This document shows, one piece after another, positions 46,961-55,798 of a DNA stretch of 64,000 nucleotides. Source of the stretch: Actinomycetota bacterium. GTDB lineage: Bacteria; Actinomycetota; Actinomycetes; Propionibacteriales; Nocardioidaceae. The stretch covers positions 39,293 to 103,292 of the forward strand of contig WLJH01000013.1 in NCBI GenBank assembly GCA_009701885.1. The letters are read 5' to 3'. Under the pieces are notes generated by a model. The model searched no databases and was not told where the DNA came from. It was given only the letters and a program-made list of their open reading frames with translations. Positions within the stretch are counted from its first letter, which is position 1, and each line of letters opens with the position of its first letter. Both the position numbers and the translations under genes were made by a program.

Positions 46961-48691
46961 ATGCGGGACGTGACTGAGCCGACCCCCCGTACCCCGACCA
47001 GTCGCCGCACCCTCGCCAAGGCCGGCGTCGCCGCCGCGGTGGGCGTCGGCGCCGTCGGCACCGCGGTGCGCCTGACCCAGCACGACGACGGCCCCGCGGA
47101 CCGCCCCGGCGGCGCGCTGGTCCTCTCGGCCGACGACGGGTCCGACATCGCGGCGCTCGAGGTCCCGCTCGAGCTGGGCGCGGCCCGTGGCGGCGTGCGC
47201 GAGACCGACGCCCTGCCCACCTCGCTCTACTCGATGGTCGGCGTCACCTGGCGCGGCGACGCCTGGCCCCAGGTGTGGGCCCGGGCCCGTCGCAGCGACG
47301 GCTGGACCGACTGGACCCGGATGCCGGTCCTGGAGGACCGACCCGAGTCCGACGCGTGGCGCGCGGACCGGCACGGCACCGCGGCCTGGTGGGTCGGCCC
47401 GAGCCGGTCGGTCCAGGTCCGGGTCGCCGGCGCCGTACCCCCGGGGATGCGGCTGGTGCTGCTCCACCCCGCCTCCCGCCCCGAGGACGAGACGGGGATC
47501 ACCGCGGCGCGCTCCACCGCCGCCGACGACGTGCAGGCACCCCGACCCGAGATCAACTCCCGCGCGCGCTGGGGCGCCGAGGAGTCGTGGCGCAACGGCC
47601 GGCCGAGCTACGAGTCGACGATCGAGCAGGTGCACGTGCACCACACGGCTAGCGGCAACGACTACTCCCGCACCGACGTCCCGGCGCTGATCCGCGGCTT
47701 CTACCGCTACCACACCAAGAGCCTCGGCTGGTCCGACCTCGCCTACAACTTCCTGGTCGACAAGTTCGGTCGGATCTGGGAGGGCCGCGCCGGCGGCGTG
47801 GCCCGCAACGTGCGCGGCGCGCACACCCTGGGCTTCAACTCCGACTCCTGCGGCATCGCCGCGATCGGCAACTACGAGCAGGTCCAGGCCCCCGACGCGG
47901 TCGTCCGTGGCGTCGCCGCGGTGGCCGCCTGGAAGCTCGACCTGCACGGCCGCAAGGCCCGGGGACGTACGACGGTGCGCTCGGAGGGCTCGGACAAGTA
48001 CCGCTCCGGCGCGATGGCCACGCTGCGCGTCATCGACGGGCACCGCGACACCAACGACACCTCCTGCCCCGGCTCGAACCTCTACCGCAGGCTCCCGGAC
48101 ATCCGGGCCCGGGCGCACGAGCTGATGACGAAGCCCCCGGCGCCCTCGAACGTCGTCGTGCAGCAGCCCGCCGACGTCGCCGGCGCCGCCCTCGTGGGGC
48201 GCGGGCTCAAGGTGGTCGCCGGCCGCTACGACCCCGAGGGCGCCCGCTCGCGCTACCAGTGGCTGCGCGAGGGCAGTCCGCTCGCCGGCGCCACGACCTG
48301 GCGCTATCTCTGCCGCGAGGCCGACCTCGGCAGCCGGATCTCCGTGCGCGTCACCACCAACGCTCCGGGCCGTGACCCGGTCGTCGAGGTCGCCGAGGGC
48401 GGCCGGGTCCAGTCCCCCGTCGACCTGCAGGTCAAGACCCGCCGCCGCGGCGGCAGGCTGCGCGCCAAGGTCTCCGTCACCAGCCCCGACGGCATCGGCG
48501 CCGAGCCGACCGGCAGCGTCTCGCTCACCATCGGCGGGCGCACCGTCGAGCGCCGGCTGCGCGACCTCGACAAGGCGATCTGGTTCGGCCGCGGCCAGCC
48601 ACTCAAGCCCAGGGCCACCCGGCTCGTCGTCACCTACTCCGGCGACCGGCGGTTCCAGGCGCGGGAAGTGCGGCGGACGGTCAAGCCGTAG
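46961..48691 (+). CDS. Secreted peptidoglycan-recognition protein / N-acetylmuramoyl-L-alanine amidase with C-terminal Ig-like domain
   Basis: Twin-arginine-like leader SRRTLAKAGVAAAVGVGAVG; VHHTASGNDYSRTDVPALIRGFYRYHTKSLGWSDLAYNFLVDKFGRIWEGRAGG. Confidence 0.92.
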   Translation: MRDVTEPTPRTPTSRRTLAKAGVAAAVGVGAVGTAVRLTQHDDGPADRPGGALVLSADDGSDIAALEVPLELGAARGGVRETDALPTSLYSMVGVTWRGDAWPQVWARARRSDGWTDWTRMPVLEDRPESDAWRADRHGTAAWWVGPSRSVQVRVAGAVPPGMRLVLLHPASRPEDETGITAARSTAADDVQAPRPEINSRARWGAEESWRNGRPSYESTIEQVHVHHTASGNDYSRTDVPALIRGFYRYHTKSLGWSDLAYNFLVDKFGRIWEGRAGGVARNVRGAHTLGFNSDSCGIAAIGNYEQVQAPDAVVRGVAAVAAWKLDLHGRKARGRTTVRSEGSDKYRSGAMATLRVIDGHRDTNDTSCPGSNLYRRLPDIRARAHELMTKPPAPSNVVVQQPADVAGAALVGRGLKVVAGRYDPEGARSRYQWLREGSPLAGATTWRYLCREADLGSRISVRVTTNAPGRDPVVEVAEGGRVQSPVDLQVKTRRRGGRLRAKVSVTSPDGIGAEPTGSVSLTIGGRTVERRLRDLDKAIWFGRGQPLKPRATRLVVTYSGDRRFQAREVRRTVKP

Positions 48692-48839
48692 CGCTCGTGG
48701 GGCCCCGGATCGCGGCGGAACGACGCGACGAGACGCGCCCCGACGGGGTGGCGGCACGGTTCGATAACGACGACCGGCGATCGTCCTGAAGACCCCGGTA
48801 CTGACGCAGGAATGTCGGTGGTCACGGCTTCACTGAGGT

Positions 48840-50039
48840 ATGGCAGTTCTCGGACAGCGGCACCCTCTCGACCACGTGGTCGAGGCGCTGTCCGGTGCCC
48901 TGGATCAGGCGCGGGCGGCGTCGCTGATCGGGCTCGACCGGGCCGCGACCGCGCAGGTGCTGCGGGAGCTGGACGCGATGGCCTCGCGGTTGGCCGAGCT
49001 GACCGCCACGGTGCTGCGCCACGGAGCCGAGGTCCAGGTCGAGGAGAGCGACGGTTCCACCTCGACCGCGACCTGGTGGGCCCACCACACCCACACCACC
49101 CGGGCTGCAGCGCACCGCCAGATGGCGCTCGCGGAGGCACTGGGCCGCTTCGACCTGCTGCGCGACGCCCTCGCCGCCGGGGCCACCAATGTCGAGCAGG
49201 CGGGTGTCGTGGTCCGTGCCCTCGACGACCTCCCCGACGACCTCGACCCCGACCTCGCCGCCCGTGCCGAGGCCCACCTCGTCGGTCTGTGCGCCGACTT
49301 CGACGCCAAGGCGCTGCGCGTGCTGGGACGCCACGTCCTGGCCGTGATCGCCCCCGAGATCGGCGAGGCCCACGAAGCCCGACTCCTCGAGGCCGAGGAA
49401 CGCCGCGCCCACGAACGCACCCGGCTCACCACCACCCGCGACGGCCAGGGCCTGGTCCACGGCCGTTTCACCATCCCCGAGCTCCACGCCGCCATGCTCG
49501 ACAAGGCCCTCCAAGCACTCACCTGGGCAGACCACGACCCCGCCCGCCGCGACCTCACCACCCCGCAGCAGGCCGGGCACGCGTTCTGCGACCTCCTCGA
49601 GCGCCTGAGCGAGAAGGACGTCCCCACCGTCGGCGGCACCGGCGCCACCGTCGTGGTCACCATGACGCTGGAGACCCTCCAGGGCGGCCTCGCCAGCGCA
49701 TCCCTCGACAACGGCGACCGCCTCTCCGCCGCCACCGCCCGCCGACTGGCCTGCGAGGCCGGCATCATCCCCGCGGTCCTCGGCGGCCACAGCGAGGTCC
49801 TCGACCTCGGACGCCGCCGCCGCTACCACTCCCGCGCCCAACGCATCGCCATCGCCCACCGCGACAAGCACTGCCAGTGGACCGGCTGCGACGCCCCACC
49901 CTCCCGCTGCCACGTCCACCACACCACCCCCTGGTCCCACGGCGGCCCCACCACCACCGACCAAGGCCGCCTCTACTGCTCCCGCCACCACCACCGCATC
50001 CACCAACAGCTCGAACGCACCCGGCGCCTCCGCGAGTGA
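48840..50039 (+). CDS. DUF222 / HNH endonuclease domain protein (second copy)
   Basis: DUF222-like N-terminus; HRDKHCQWTGCDAPPSRCHVHHTTPWSHGGPTTTDQGRLYCSRHHHRIH. Confidence 0.92.
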   Translation: MAVLGQRHPLDHVVEALSGALDQARAASLIGLDRAATAQVLRELDAMASRLAELTATVLRHGAEVQVEESDGSTSTATWWAHHTHTTRAAAHRQMALAEALGRFDLLRDALAAGATNVEQAGVVVRALDDLPDDLDPDLAARAEAHLVGLCADFDAKALRVLGRHVLAVIAPEIGEAHEARLLEAEERRAHERTRLTTTRDGQGLVHGRFTIPELHAAMLDKALQALTWADHDPARRDLTTPQQAGHAFCDLLERLSEKDVPTVGGTGATVVVTMTLETLQGGLASASLDNGDRLSAATARRLACEAGIIPAVLGGHSEVLDLGRRRRYHSRAQRIAIAHRDKHCQWTGCDAPPSRCHVHHTTPWSHGGPTTTDQGRLYCSRHHHRIHQQLERTRRLRE

Positions 50040-50103
50040 CCCTCGGCCAGCCCGTGCACACACGCGCTCGACGGGTGCAACAAGGACCATCGAGGATGCA
50101 ACC

Positions 50104-50913
50104 GTGACCTGGTCGACGACGCCCGACGCCCTGGCGTTCCTCGACGTCGCCGGCGCGCACCTGGCGGGTGACCGGGTCGCCCACGACCCGCTGCTGACGG
50201 AGGCCGACCACTGGTCGAGCCTCGAGCCGCCGCGCGAGGACGGGCTCTTCGGCTGGTGGGCCGACGACGACACGGTCACCTCCGCCTGCGTGCTGCTGCC
50301 CGACCACGCGCTGCTCTGTTCCCGGCTGACCGGCGAGCAGGCGGTCGCACTGGCGGGGCTCCTGCCCGGGGCCGGCACCTGGGGCATCGACGCCCGGGAC
50401 GCCGAGACGGTCACGAAGGCCCTGGCAGGCGCCGGCCACGACGTACGCCGCCTCGCCGAGCGTCACCTCCTGCGCCTCGAGGGGCCGGTGCGCCCGCGCC
50501 CGGCCCCGCCAGGTCGCGCCCGGCGCGCCGACGAACGGGACCTGCCCCTCCTGCACCGCTGGTTCGCGCAGTTCCGCGCACGGCATCCCGAGGACACCAG
50601 CGACCGGGAGTTCGTGGTCGACCGGCCACTGGCCGACGGCGGCATCACGCTGCGGGAGGTGGACGGGGACCCGGTGGCGATGGCGTCACGCACCCCGTTC
50701 GTGGCCGCAGCGACCCGGTTGGGACTGGCCTTCCAACCCACAGCCGGGCACGAGCACGCGGACGCGGCCCGCGAGGCCGCCGCCACGGACGCGGCGGCCT
50801 CGGGCCGCGGTGAGGTGCTCGCCCTCAGCTCCTCCGACGAGCAGACCGAAGCGCTGAACGCCCTCGGGTTCGTGCCGCGGGCACGACGGGTCGTGCTCGG
50901 CCTCCGGGCCTGA
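50104..50913 (+). CDS. GNAT-like N-acetyltransferase
   Basis: Two-part fold with RRADERDLPLLHRWFAQF and LSSSDEQTEALNALGFVPRARRVVLGL; family call by overall pattern. Confidence 0.65.
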   Translation: MTWSTTPDALAFLDVAGAHLAGDRVAHDPLLTEADHWSSLEPPREDGLFGWWADDDTVTSACVLLPDHALLCSRLTGEQAVALAGLLPGAGTWGIDARDAETVTKALAGAGHDVRRLAERHLLRLEGPVRPRPAPPGRARRADERDLPLLHRWFAQFRARHPEDTSDREFVVDRPLADGGITLREVDGDPVAMASRTPFVAAATRLGLAFQPTAGHEHADAAREAAATDAAASGRGEVLALSSSDEQTEALNALGFVPRARRVVLGLRA

Positions 50914-50918
50914 GTCCG

Positions 50919-51020
50919 TCAGCCGCCGGTGCGCTCCACCGGCAGCCACAGGTCGCACGTGGCCGTGCCGGCGGCGGGATCCATCTCGAGCGTCGCGACG
51001 ATCTCCGGGCCCGGGCGCAC
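50919..51020 (-). pseudogene. Short remnant resembling the C-terminus of a GyrI-like effector-binding domain
   Basis: VRPGPEIVATLEMDPAAGTATCDLWLPVERTGG*; only 33 codons. Confidence 0.4.
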
Positions 51021-51054
51021 CTGATCTCCTGGGACCGATGCGATCAGCCGAGGC

Positions 51055-51390
51055 TCAGGCCGAGCGCGGGGCGTACATGATCAGCGCGACGCCGATGAGG
51101 CAGACCAGCGCGCCGGTGACGTCCCACCGGTCGGGCCGAAAGCCGTCGACGACCATCCCCCACAGCAGCGAGCCGGCGACGAAGACCCCGCCGTACGCCG
51201 CCAGGATGCGCCCGAAGTTGGCGTCCGGCTGGAGGGTCGCGACGAAGCCGTAGATGCCCAGCGCGATGACGCCCGCGCCGATCCACAGCCAGCCGCGGTG
51301 TTCGCGCACGCCCTGCCACACCAGCCAGGCGCCGCCGATCTCGGCGAGCGCGGCCGCGGCGAAGAGCACGATCGAGCGGACGGTGTCCAT
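51055..51390 (-). CDS. YnfA/UPF0060 family small membrane protein
   Basis: [24 protein letters not shown]...[35 protein letters not shown]. Confidence 0.94.
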   Translation of the reverse strand: MDTVRSIVLFAAAALAEIGGAWLVWQGVREHRGWLWIGAGVIALGIYGFVATLQPDANFGRILAAYGGVFVAGSLLWGMVVDGFRPDRWDVTGALVCLIGVALIMYAPRSA

Positions 51391-51578
51391 GCCGCCGATC
51401 CTCCCAGACCGTTCTGTTGCCTGCGCGTGACCGCGGAGCACGACCGTTCTCCGATGTTGCCCAGCCGTGGCGTGGGGGTGGTCCGAGCGAGAGCGGCGCG
51501 TGGTCCCCGCCCGACCAGAGTTCTACCCATCACCGGCGCCGCACCAGAGCGGCGCCACACCTCCCCAGGAGCACCACC

Positions 51579-52142
51579 ATGGCTGCCAACCGCCGCAAGA
51601 TCCTCGTCCCCCTCGCCACCCTGACCGTCGCCGGCGCCGTCGCCGTCGGCTCGGGTGCGAGCTTCACCTCGACGACCGCCTCGACCACCTCGGTGAGCTC
51701 CGGCATCGTGTCGCACTCCAACGACCGCACCGCCCTCGACATCACCAACATCCAGCACGGCGACACCATCACCGGCTCGGTGACCGTCACCAACACCGGC
51801 ACCCTCGAGTCCGACCTGACCCTGCAGGCCACCGCGGCCGACGGCACCTTCGTCAACCCGGACCTGAACCTGCAGCTCGTCTCCGGCGGCACGACGCTCT
51901 ACAACGGCCCCTTCCAGGACGTCGAGACCAAGGGGATCATGCCGGTCGCCCGTCTCGCCGTCGACGGCGCCGCCGAGAAGGCGACCGTCCAGTTCATCGT
52001 GACGCTGAAGGAGACGACCGACAACAGCAACGAGAACAAGACCGCCTCGGCCTCCTTCACCTGGGTCACCACCCAGCTCGAGGGCGACAGCACCATCCCG
52101 TTCGTCGGCACCTTCACCGACGCCCTCGGCATCGGTCGCTGA
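51579..52142 (+). CDS. CalY/TasA (camelysin)-like SipW-dependent exported protein
   Basis: Single N-terminal hydrophobic segment ending AVGSGASFTSTTAS, then a beta-rich domain with SVTVTNTGTLESDLTLQ; followed by a signal-peptidase gene. Confidence 0.75.
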   Translation: MAANRRKILVPLATLTVAGAVAVGSGASFTSTTASTTSVSSGIVSHSNDRTALDITNIQHGDTITGSVTVTNTGTLESDLTLQATAADGTFVNPDLNLQLVSGGTTLYNGPFQDVETKGIMPVARLAVDGAAEKATVQFIVTLKETTDNSNENKTASASFTWVTTQLEGDSTIPFVGTFTDALGIGR

Positions 52143-52182
52143 CCTGACGCGAGGCGTCACCACGACTCCTGGGGAGGAGTAA

Positions 52183-52213
52183 CCCCCGCCCGGCCGGCAC
52201 CGCCGGGCGGGGG
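52183..52213 (+). terminator. Intra-operon hairpin
   Basis: CCCCCGCCCGGC-(7 nt)-GCCGGGCGGGGG perfect 12-bp stem between the CalY/TasA-like gene and the signal peptidase gene. Confidence 0.65.
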
Positions 52214-52288
52214 CACACCCCCGGGACCCACGCTCCCCGCGGAGCACGCCCCACCCGCAGCACCGCCCCCACCGAACGAGGTCCCCCG

Positions 52289-52927
52289 ATGACGATCCTC
52301 AGCACCGGCGCCCGCACCGCGCCCGCCCACCGCGAGCGCTCCCGCGGCGCCCGCGCCCGCGGCCTGCTGGTCAACCTCGCCGTCGGCCTCACCATGCTGG
52401 CCGCGCTCGGGTTCCTGCTCCCGAGCCTCATGGGTCTGCAGCGCTACGTGATCATGGGCGGCTCGATGGAGGGCACCTACGACCTCGGCTCGGTCGTCTT
52501 CTCCGAGGTCGTCCCGGTCGAGGACCTCGAGGTCGGCGACACCATCACCTACGTCCCGCCCGCCGAGTCCGGCATCGACACCCTCGTCACCCACCGGATC
52601 GTCGAGATCGACGGCGACGAGTTCCGCACCCAGGGCGACGCCAACGCCGACGTCGACCCCTGGACCTTCCAGCTCACCGCCGCCACCCAGCCCCGCGTGG
52701 TGGCCCACGTCCCGTACGTCGGGTTCGCCTTCATGGCACTGGCCGACCGCGGCACCCGGATGGCGCTGATCGGCCTGCCCGCCGCGCTCATCGCGCTGTG
52801 GAGCCTGGTCGAGCTGGTCCGGGCCCTGCGCCCGCAGCGCGACCGCCGCGACGACGACGCCGTCCCGGCGGTGGCGCCGGCACTGGCTCCCGAGGTCGCC
52901 GACGAGCGGGTCCCCGTCCCCGCCTGA
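52289..52927 (+). CDS. SipW-like signal peptidase I
   Basis: RYVIMGGSMEGTYDLGSVVFSEVVPVEDLEVGDTITYV with VTHRIVEIDGDEFRTQGDANADVDPW (His in place of the general-base Lys, as in the archaeal/SipW class). Confidence 0.88.
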   Translation: MTILSTGARTAPAHRERSRGARARGLLVNLAVGLTMLAALGFLLPSLMGLQRYVIMGGSMEGTYDLGSVVFSEVVPVEDLEVGDTITYVPPAESGIDTLVTHRIVEIDGDEFRTQGDANADVDPWTFQLTAATQPRVVAHVPYVGFAFMALADRGTRMALIGLPAALIALWSLVELVRALRPQRDRRDDDAVPAVAPALAPEVADERVPVPA

Positions 52928-53094
52928 GGGGTCTCGTGGCTCGCTGCGCTCGCACCTCGACCACCGGCTGACTCCGGCCGACGCCTCCGACACCTTTGCC
53001 CACTCGTGGTGCAGCGGTGTCCTGCGCGTGGCGTGGTCGTGAGGCGCTCCTCGACAGACTGCTCTGCATCCCTCCCCCAGGAACGAGCCCCCCG

Positions 53095-54957
53095 ATGACC
53101 CAGCAGACCACCTCCCGGCACCGCGCCGACGGACGCACCCGCGTCCTCGGCCGTCCGTCGCTGCGGGTGCTCGGCACGGCGCTGGCCGTCCTGGTGGTCG
53201 TGATGGTCACGGCCGGCACCACCTGGTTCTCCGGCGCCAGCTTCACCTCCGGCTCCCACACCCTCGCGCGGGTCGGCGCCGCCGCCGACTACCACCCGCC
53301 GCGGGTGTCGCTCACCAGCCCCGGCGCGACCGTGCAGGGCTCGGTCCAGGTCCAGGCGGTCGCCTCCGACACCGGCTCGGGCGTGGCCCGCGTCGTCATC
53401 GAGTACGCCGCCGCCGGCTCGGCCGCCTGGACGGCGCTGTGCACCGACCCGACCGCGCCGTACGCCTGCGCGTGGGACACCACCGGGCTGGCCGACGGGG
53501 ACTACCAGCTGCGCGCGACCGCCACCGACCTCGTCGGCTCGACCGCGACGTCCGTGGTCGTCCCGACCCGGGTGGCCAACCCGGCGACGGTCGAGCTCGC
53601 CACCATCGCCGACGCCGTGCGGGGCACCGTCACACTCGCCGCGACCGTGACCGGCGCGGGCGGCCGCAGCACCAGCAGCGCCTTCCAGTACCGCGCGGCC
53701 GACGCGCTGCCGACCGACGGCTGGACGACCGTGGCTGGTTGCGGGGCCGTCACCGGCCCCTCGCCGAGCTGCCTGTGGGCCACCGCCGGCCTGACCGACG
53801 TCGTCGACGTCCGCGTCGTGACCACGGTGGGCACCGGCACCGCGGCCCCGCGCGTGGAGGACGTGCAGCCCGACGTCAGTGTCGACAACGTCATGCCCAC
53901 CGTGACCGTGGACGCGCCGAGCCCGATGCGCGGCACCGTGCAGGTGAGCGCCGTCCCGGTCGACGAGGAGTCCGGCACCGAGCGCGTCGAGCTGTCCTAC
54001 AAGCCCGAAACCTCGAGCACCTACACGCCGCTGTGCACGGTGCGCACCGAGCCCTACCGCTGCGCCCTCAACACCGGCACCCTCAACGGGCTGCTCAGAT
54101 ACGACCTGCGCGCGGTCGCCTACGACGCCGCCGGCAACGTGAGTGCCCCCGCCGTCGTCCGCCGCGCGATCGACAACGGGCTCGCCTCGGTCACCATCAC
54201 CTCCCCGCTCGGCGGGGACCTGGTCCGCGGGACCACGACCATCACCGCCGACCACACCGCCCTCCTCGACGCCCCCGCCCGCTCCGTGCGCTTCGACGCG
54301 CGGCCGGCCGGCGGCACGTGGACCGCTGTCTGCCCGGCGGACGAGGCCGCCCCGTGGAGCTGCACCTGGGCGACGGCGTCGCTCGCCTCCGGCACGTGGG
54401 AGCTGCGCGCGGTCATGACCGACGTGCTCGGCCGCACCGTCACCTCGCCGACGGTCACCGTCACGATCGACAACAACCCGCTCAAGGCGCTCGACGTCCA
54501 GGCGAGCAGCGGCTCGTCCTCCGGCCGGGCGTCCGCGGGAGACACCCTGACCTTCGTGTACCAGGGCCAGCTCAACCTCGCGACGGTCAAGGCGGGCTGG
54601 ACCGGCGCCAGCACCCCGCTGACGGTGACCCTGCGTGACAAGGCCGTCGCCACCGCAACCGTCAGCGACCGCGCGACCTTCGACGTCAACCTCGGCACGG
54701 TGCTGTTCGCCCAGAACTACGTGAAGGCCAACAAGAGCGTCCCGATCGGCGCCACCATGGTCGCCTCGACCAACCCGACCGCCGGGACCACCACGATCAC
54801 GGTCACCCTGGGAGCCGTCTCCTCCGGCGACCTGCGCTCCGCCTCGGCCACCGGGACGATGCGCTGGACCCCGTCGACGGCCGTGAAGACGCCGGGCGAC
54901 ATCGCCTGCTCCCCCACCACGGCGGTCGAGTCCGGTGCCGGCGACCGCGAGTTCTGA
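53095..54957 (+). CDS. Large exported protein with four Ig-like repeats
   Basis: N-terminal TM segment ending TTWFSGASFTSGSH; four repeats each carrying a Cys pair (ALCTDPTAPYACAW, AGCGAVTGPSPSCLW, PLCTVRTEPYRCAL, AVCPADEAAPWSCTW). Confidence 0.85.
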   Translation: MTQQTTSRHRADGRTRVLGRPSLRVLGTALAVLVVVMVTAGTTWFSGASFTSGSHTLARVGAAADYHPPRVSLTSPGATVQGSVQVQAVASDTGSGVARVVIEYAAAGSAAWTALCTDPTAPYACAWDTTGLADGDYQLRATATDLVGSTATSVVVPTRVANPATVELATIADAVRGTVTLAATVTGAGGRSTSSAFQYRAADALPTDGWTTVAGCGAVTGPSPSCLWATAGLTDVVDVRVVTTVGTGTAAPRVEDVQPDVSVDNVMPTVTVDAPSPMRGTVQVSAVPVDEESGTERVELSYKPETSSTYTPLCTVRTEPYRCALNTGTLNGLLRYDLRAVAYDAAGNVSAPAVVRRAIDNGLASVTITSPLGGDLVRGTTTITADHTALLDAPARSVRFDARPAGGTWTAVCPADEAAPWSCTWATASLASGTWELRAVMTDVLGRTVTSPTVTVTIDNNPLKALDVQASSGSSSGRASAGDTLTFVYQGQLNLATVKAGWTGASTPLTVTLRDKAVATATVSDRATFDVNLGTVLFAQNYVKANKSVPIGATMVASTNPTAGTTTITVTLGAVSSGDLRSASATGTMRWTPSTAVKTPGDIACSPTTAVESGAGDREF

Positions 54958-55009
54958 GGCTCTCGCCGCGTCCCCTGCGGACGCGGACCCCACGCCCTAT
55001 CCTGCGGAC

Positions 55010-55780
55010 GTGACGGCCGAGACGACTCCCGCGACCACCTCCGTGCTGATCGTCGAGGACGACGTCGACATCGCGCTCACCCTGCAGCGGATGCTCGAGC
55101 GCCAGGGCTACCAGGTGACCTGGGCCGACACCGGGCAGAAGGGCCTGGCGGAGATCCGTCGCTCCCCGCACGTCGTGCTGCTCGACCTCGGGCTGCCCGA
55201 CATGGACGGCCTGGACGTGTGCAAGCAGGCCCGTGACGAGGGGTACGACGGCGGGATCATGATCCTCACGGCGCGCTCGGACGAGCTGGACCGGGTGGTC
55301 GGCCTGGACTACGGGGCCGACGACTACCTCGCCAAGCCGTTCCCGATCGCGGAGATGCAGGCGCGCGTGCGCGCACTGGCCCGTCGGGCGGCCCGCAGCG
55401 TCGGGGCGGGTGAGGCCCCCGCCGACGCTCCCGCCGGCACCGCGCCCGCCGCACCCGCAGCCGCCTCCGCCGCGGCCACCGACGAGCACGCCCTGCGCGT
55501 GGACGTCGCGGCACGGCGTACGTGGGTGGGTCGGCAGGAGCTGACGCTGACCACCAAGGAGTTCGACGTCCTGGCGCTGCTCGACGCCGAGCGAGGGGCG
55601 GTCGTGACCCGCGAGCGGCTGATGGCGGAGGTGTGGGACGAGAACTGGTTCGGCTCGACCAAGACCCTCGACGTGACGATGGGCCGCCTGCGCGGCAAGC
55701 TCGAGGAGGCCGGAGCCAGCGCCGAGGTCGTCACGGTGCGCGGCGTCGGCTTCCGGCTCGAGAGCGAGCCCGGTGCCTAG
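55010..55780 (+). CDS. OmpR-family response regulator
   Basis: VLIVEDDVDIALTLQRML, VVLLDLGLPDMDGLDV, winged helix LTTKEFDVLALLDAERGAVVTRERLMAEVWDENWFGSTKTLDVTMGRLRGKLE. Confidence 0.94.
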   Translation: MTAETTPATTSVLIVEDDVDIALTLQRMLERQGYQVTWADTGQKGLAEIRRSPHVVLLDLGLPDMDGLDVCKQARDEGYDGGIMILTARSDELDRVVGLDYGADDYLAKPFPIAEMQARVRALARRAARSVGAGEAPADAPAGTAPAAPAAASAAATDEHALRVDVAARRTWVGRQELTLTTKEFDVLALLDAERGAVVTRERLMAEVWDENWFGSTKTLDVTMGRLRGKLEEAGASAEVVTVRGVGFRLESEPGA

Positions 55781-55798
55781 CCGCGGGGCGGGGGCACC

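Noticed and set aside
52549-54993. 814-aa minus-strand ORF opposite the Ig-repeat protein
   Set aside because: Low-complexity Gly/Arg/Val composition, antisense to a gene with clear repeats and signal sequence.
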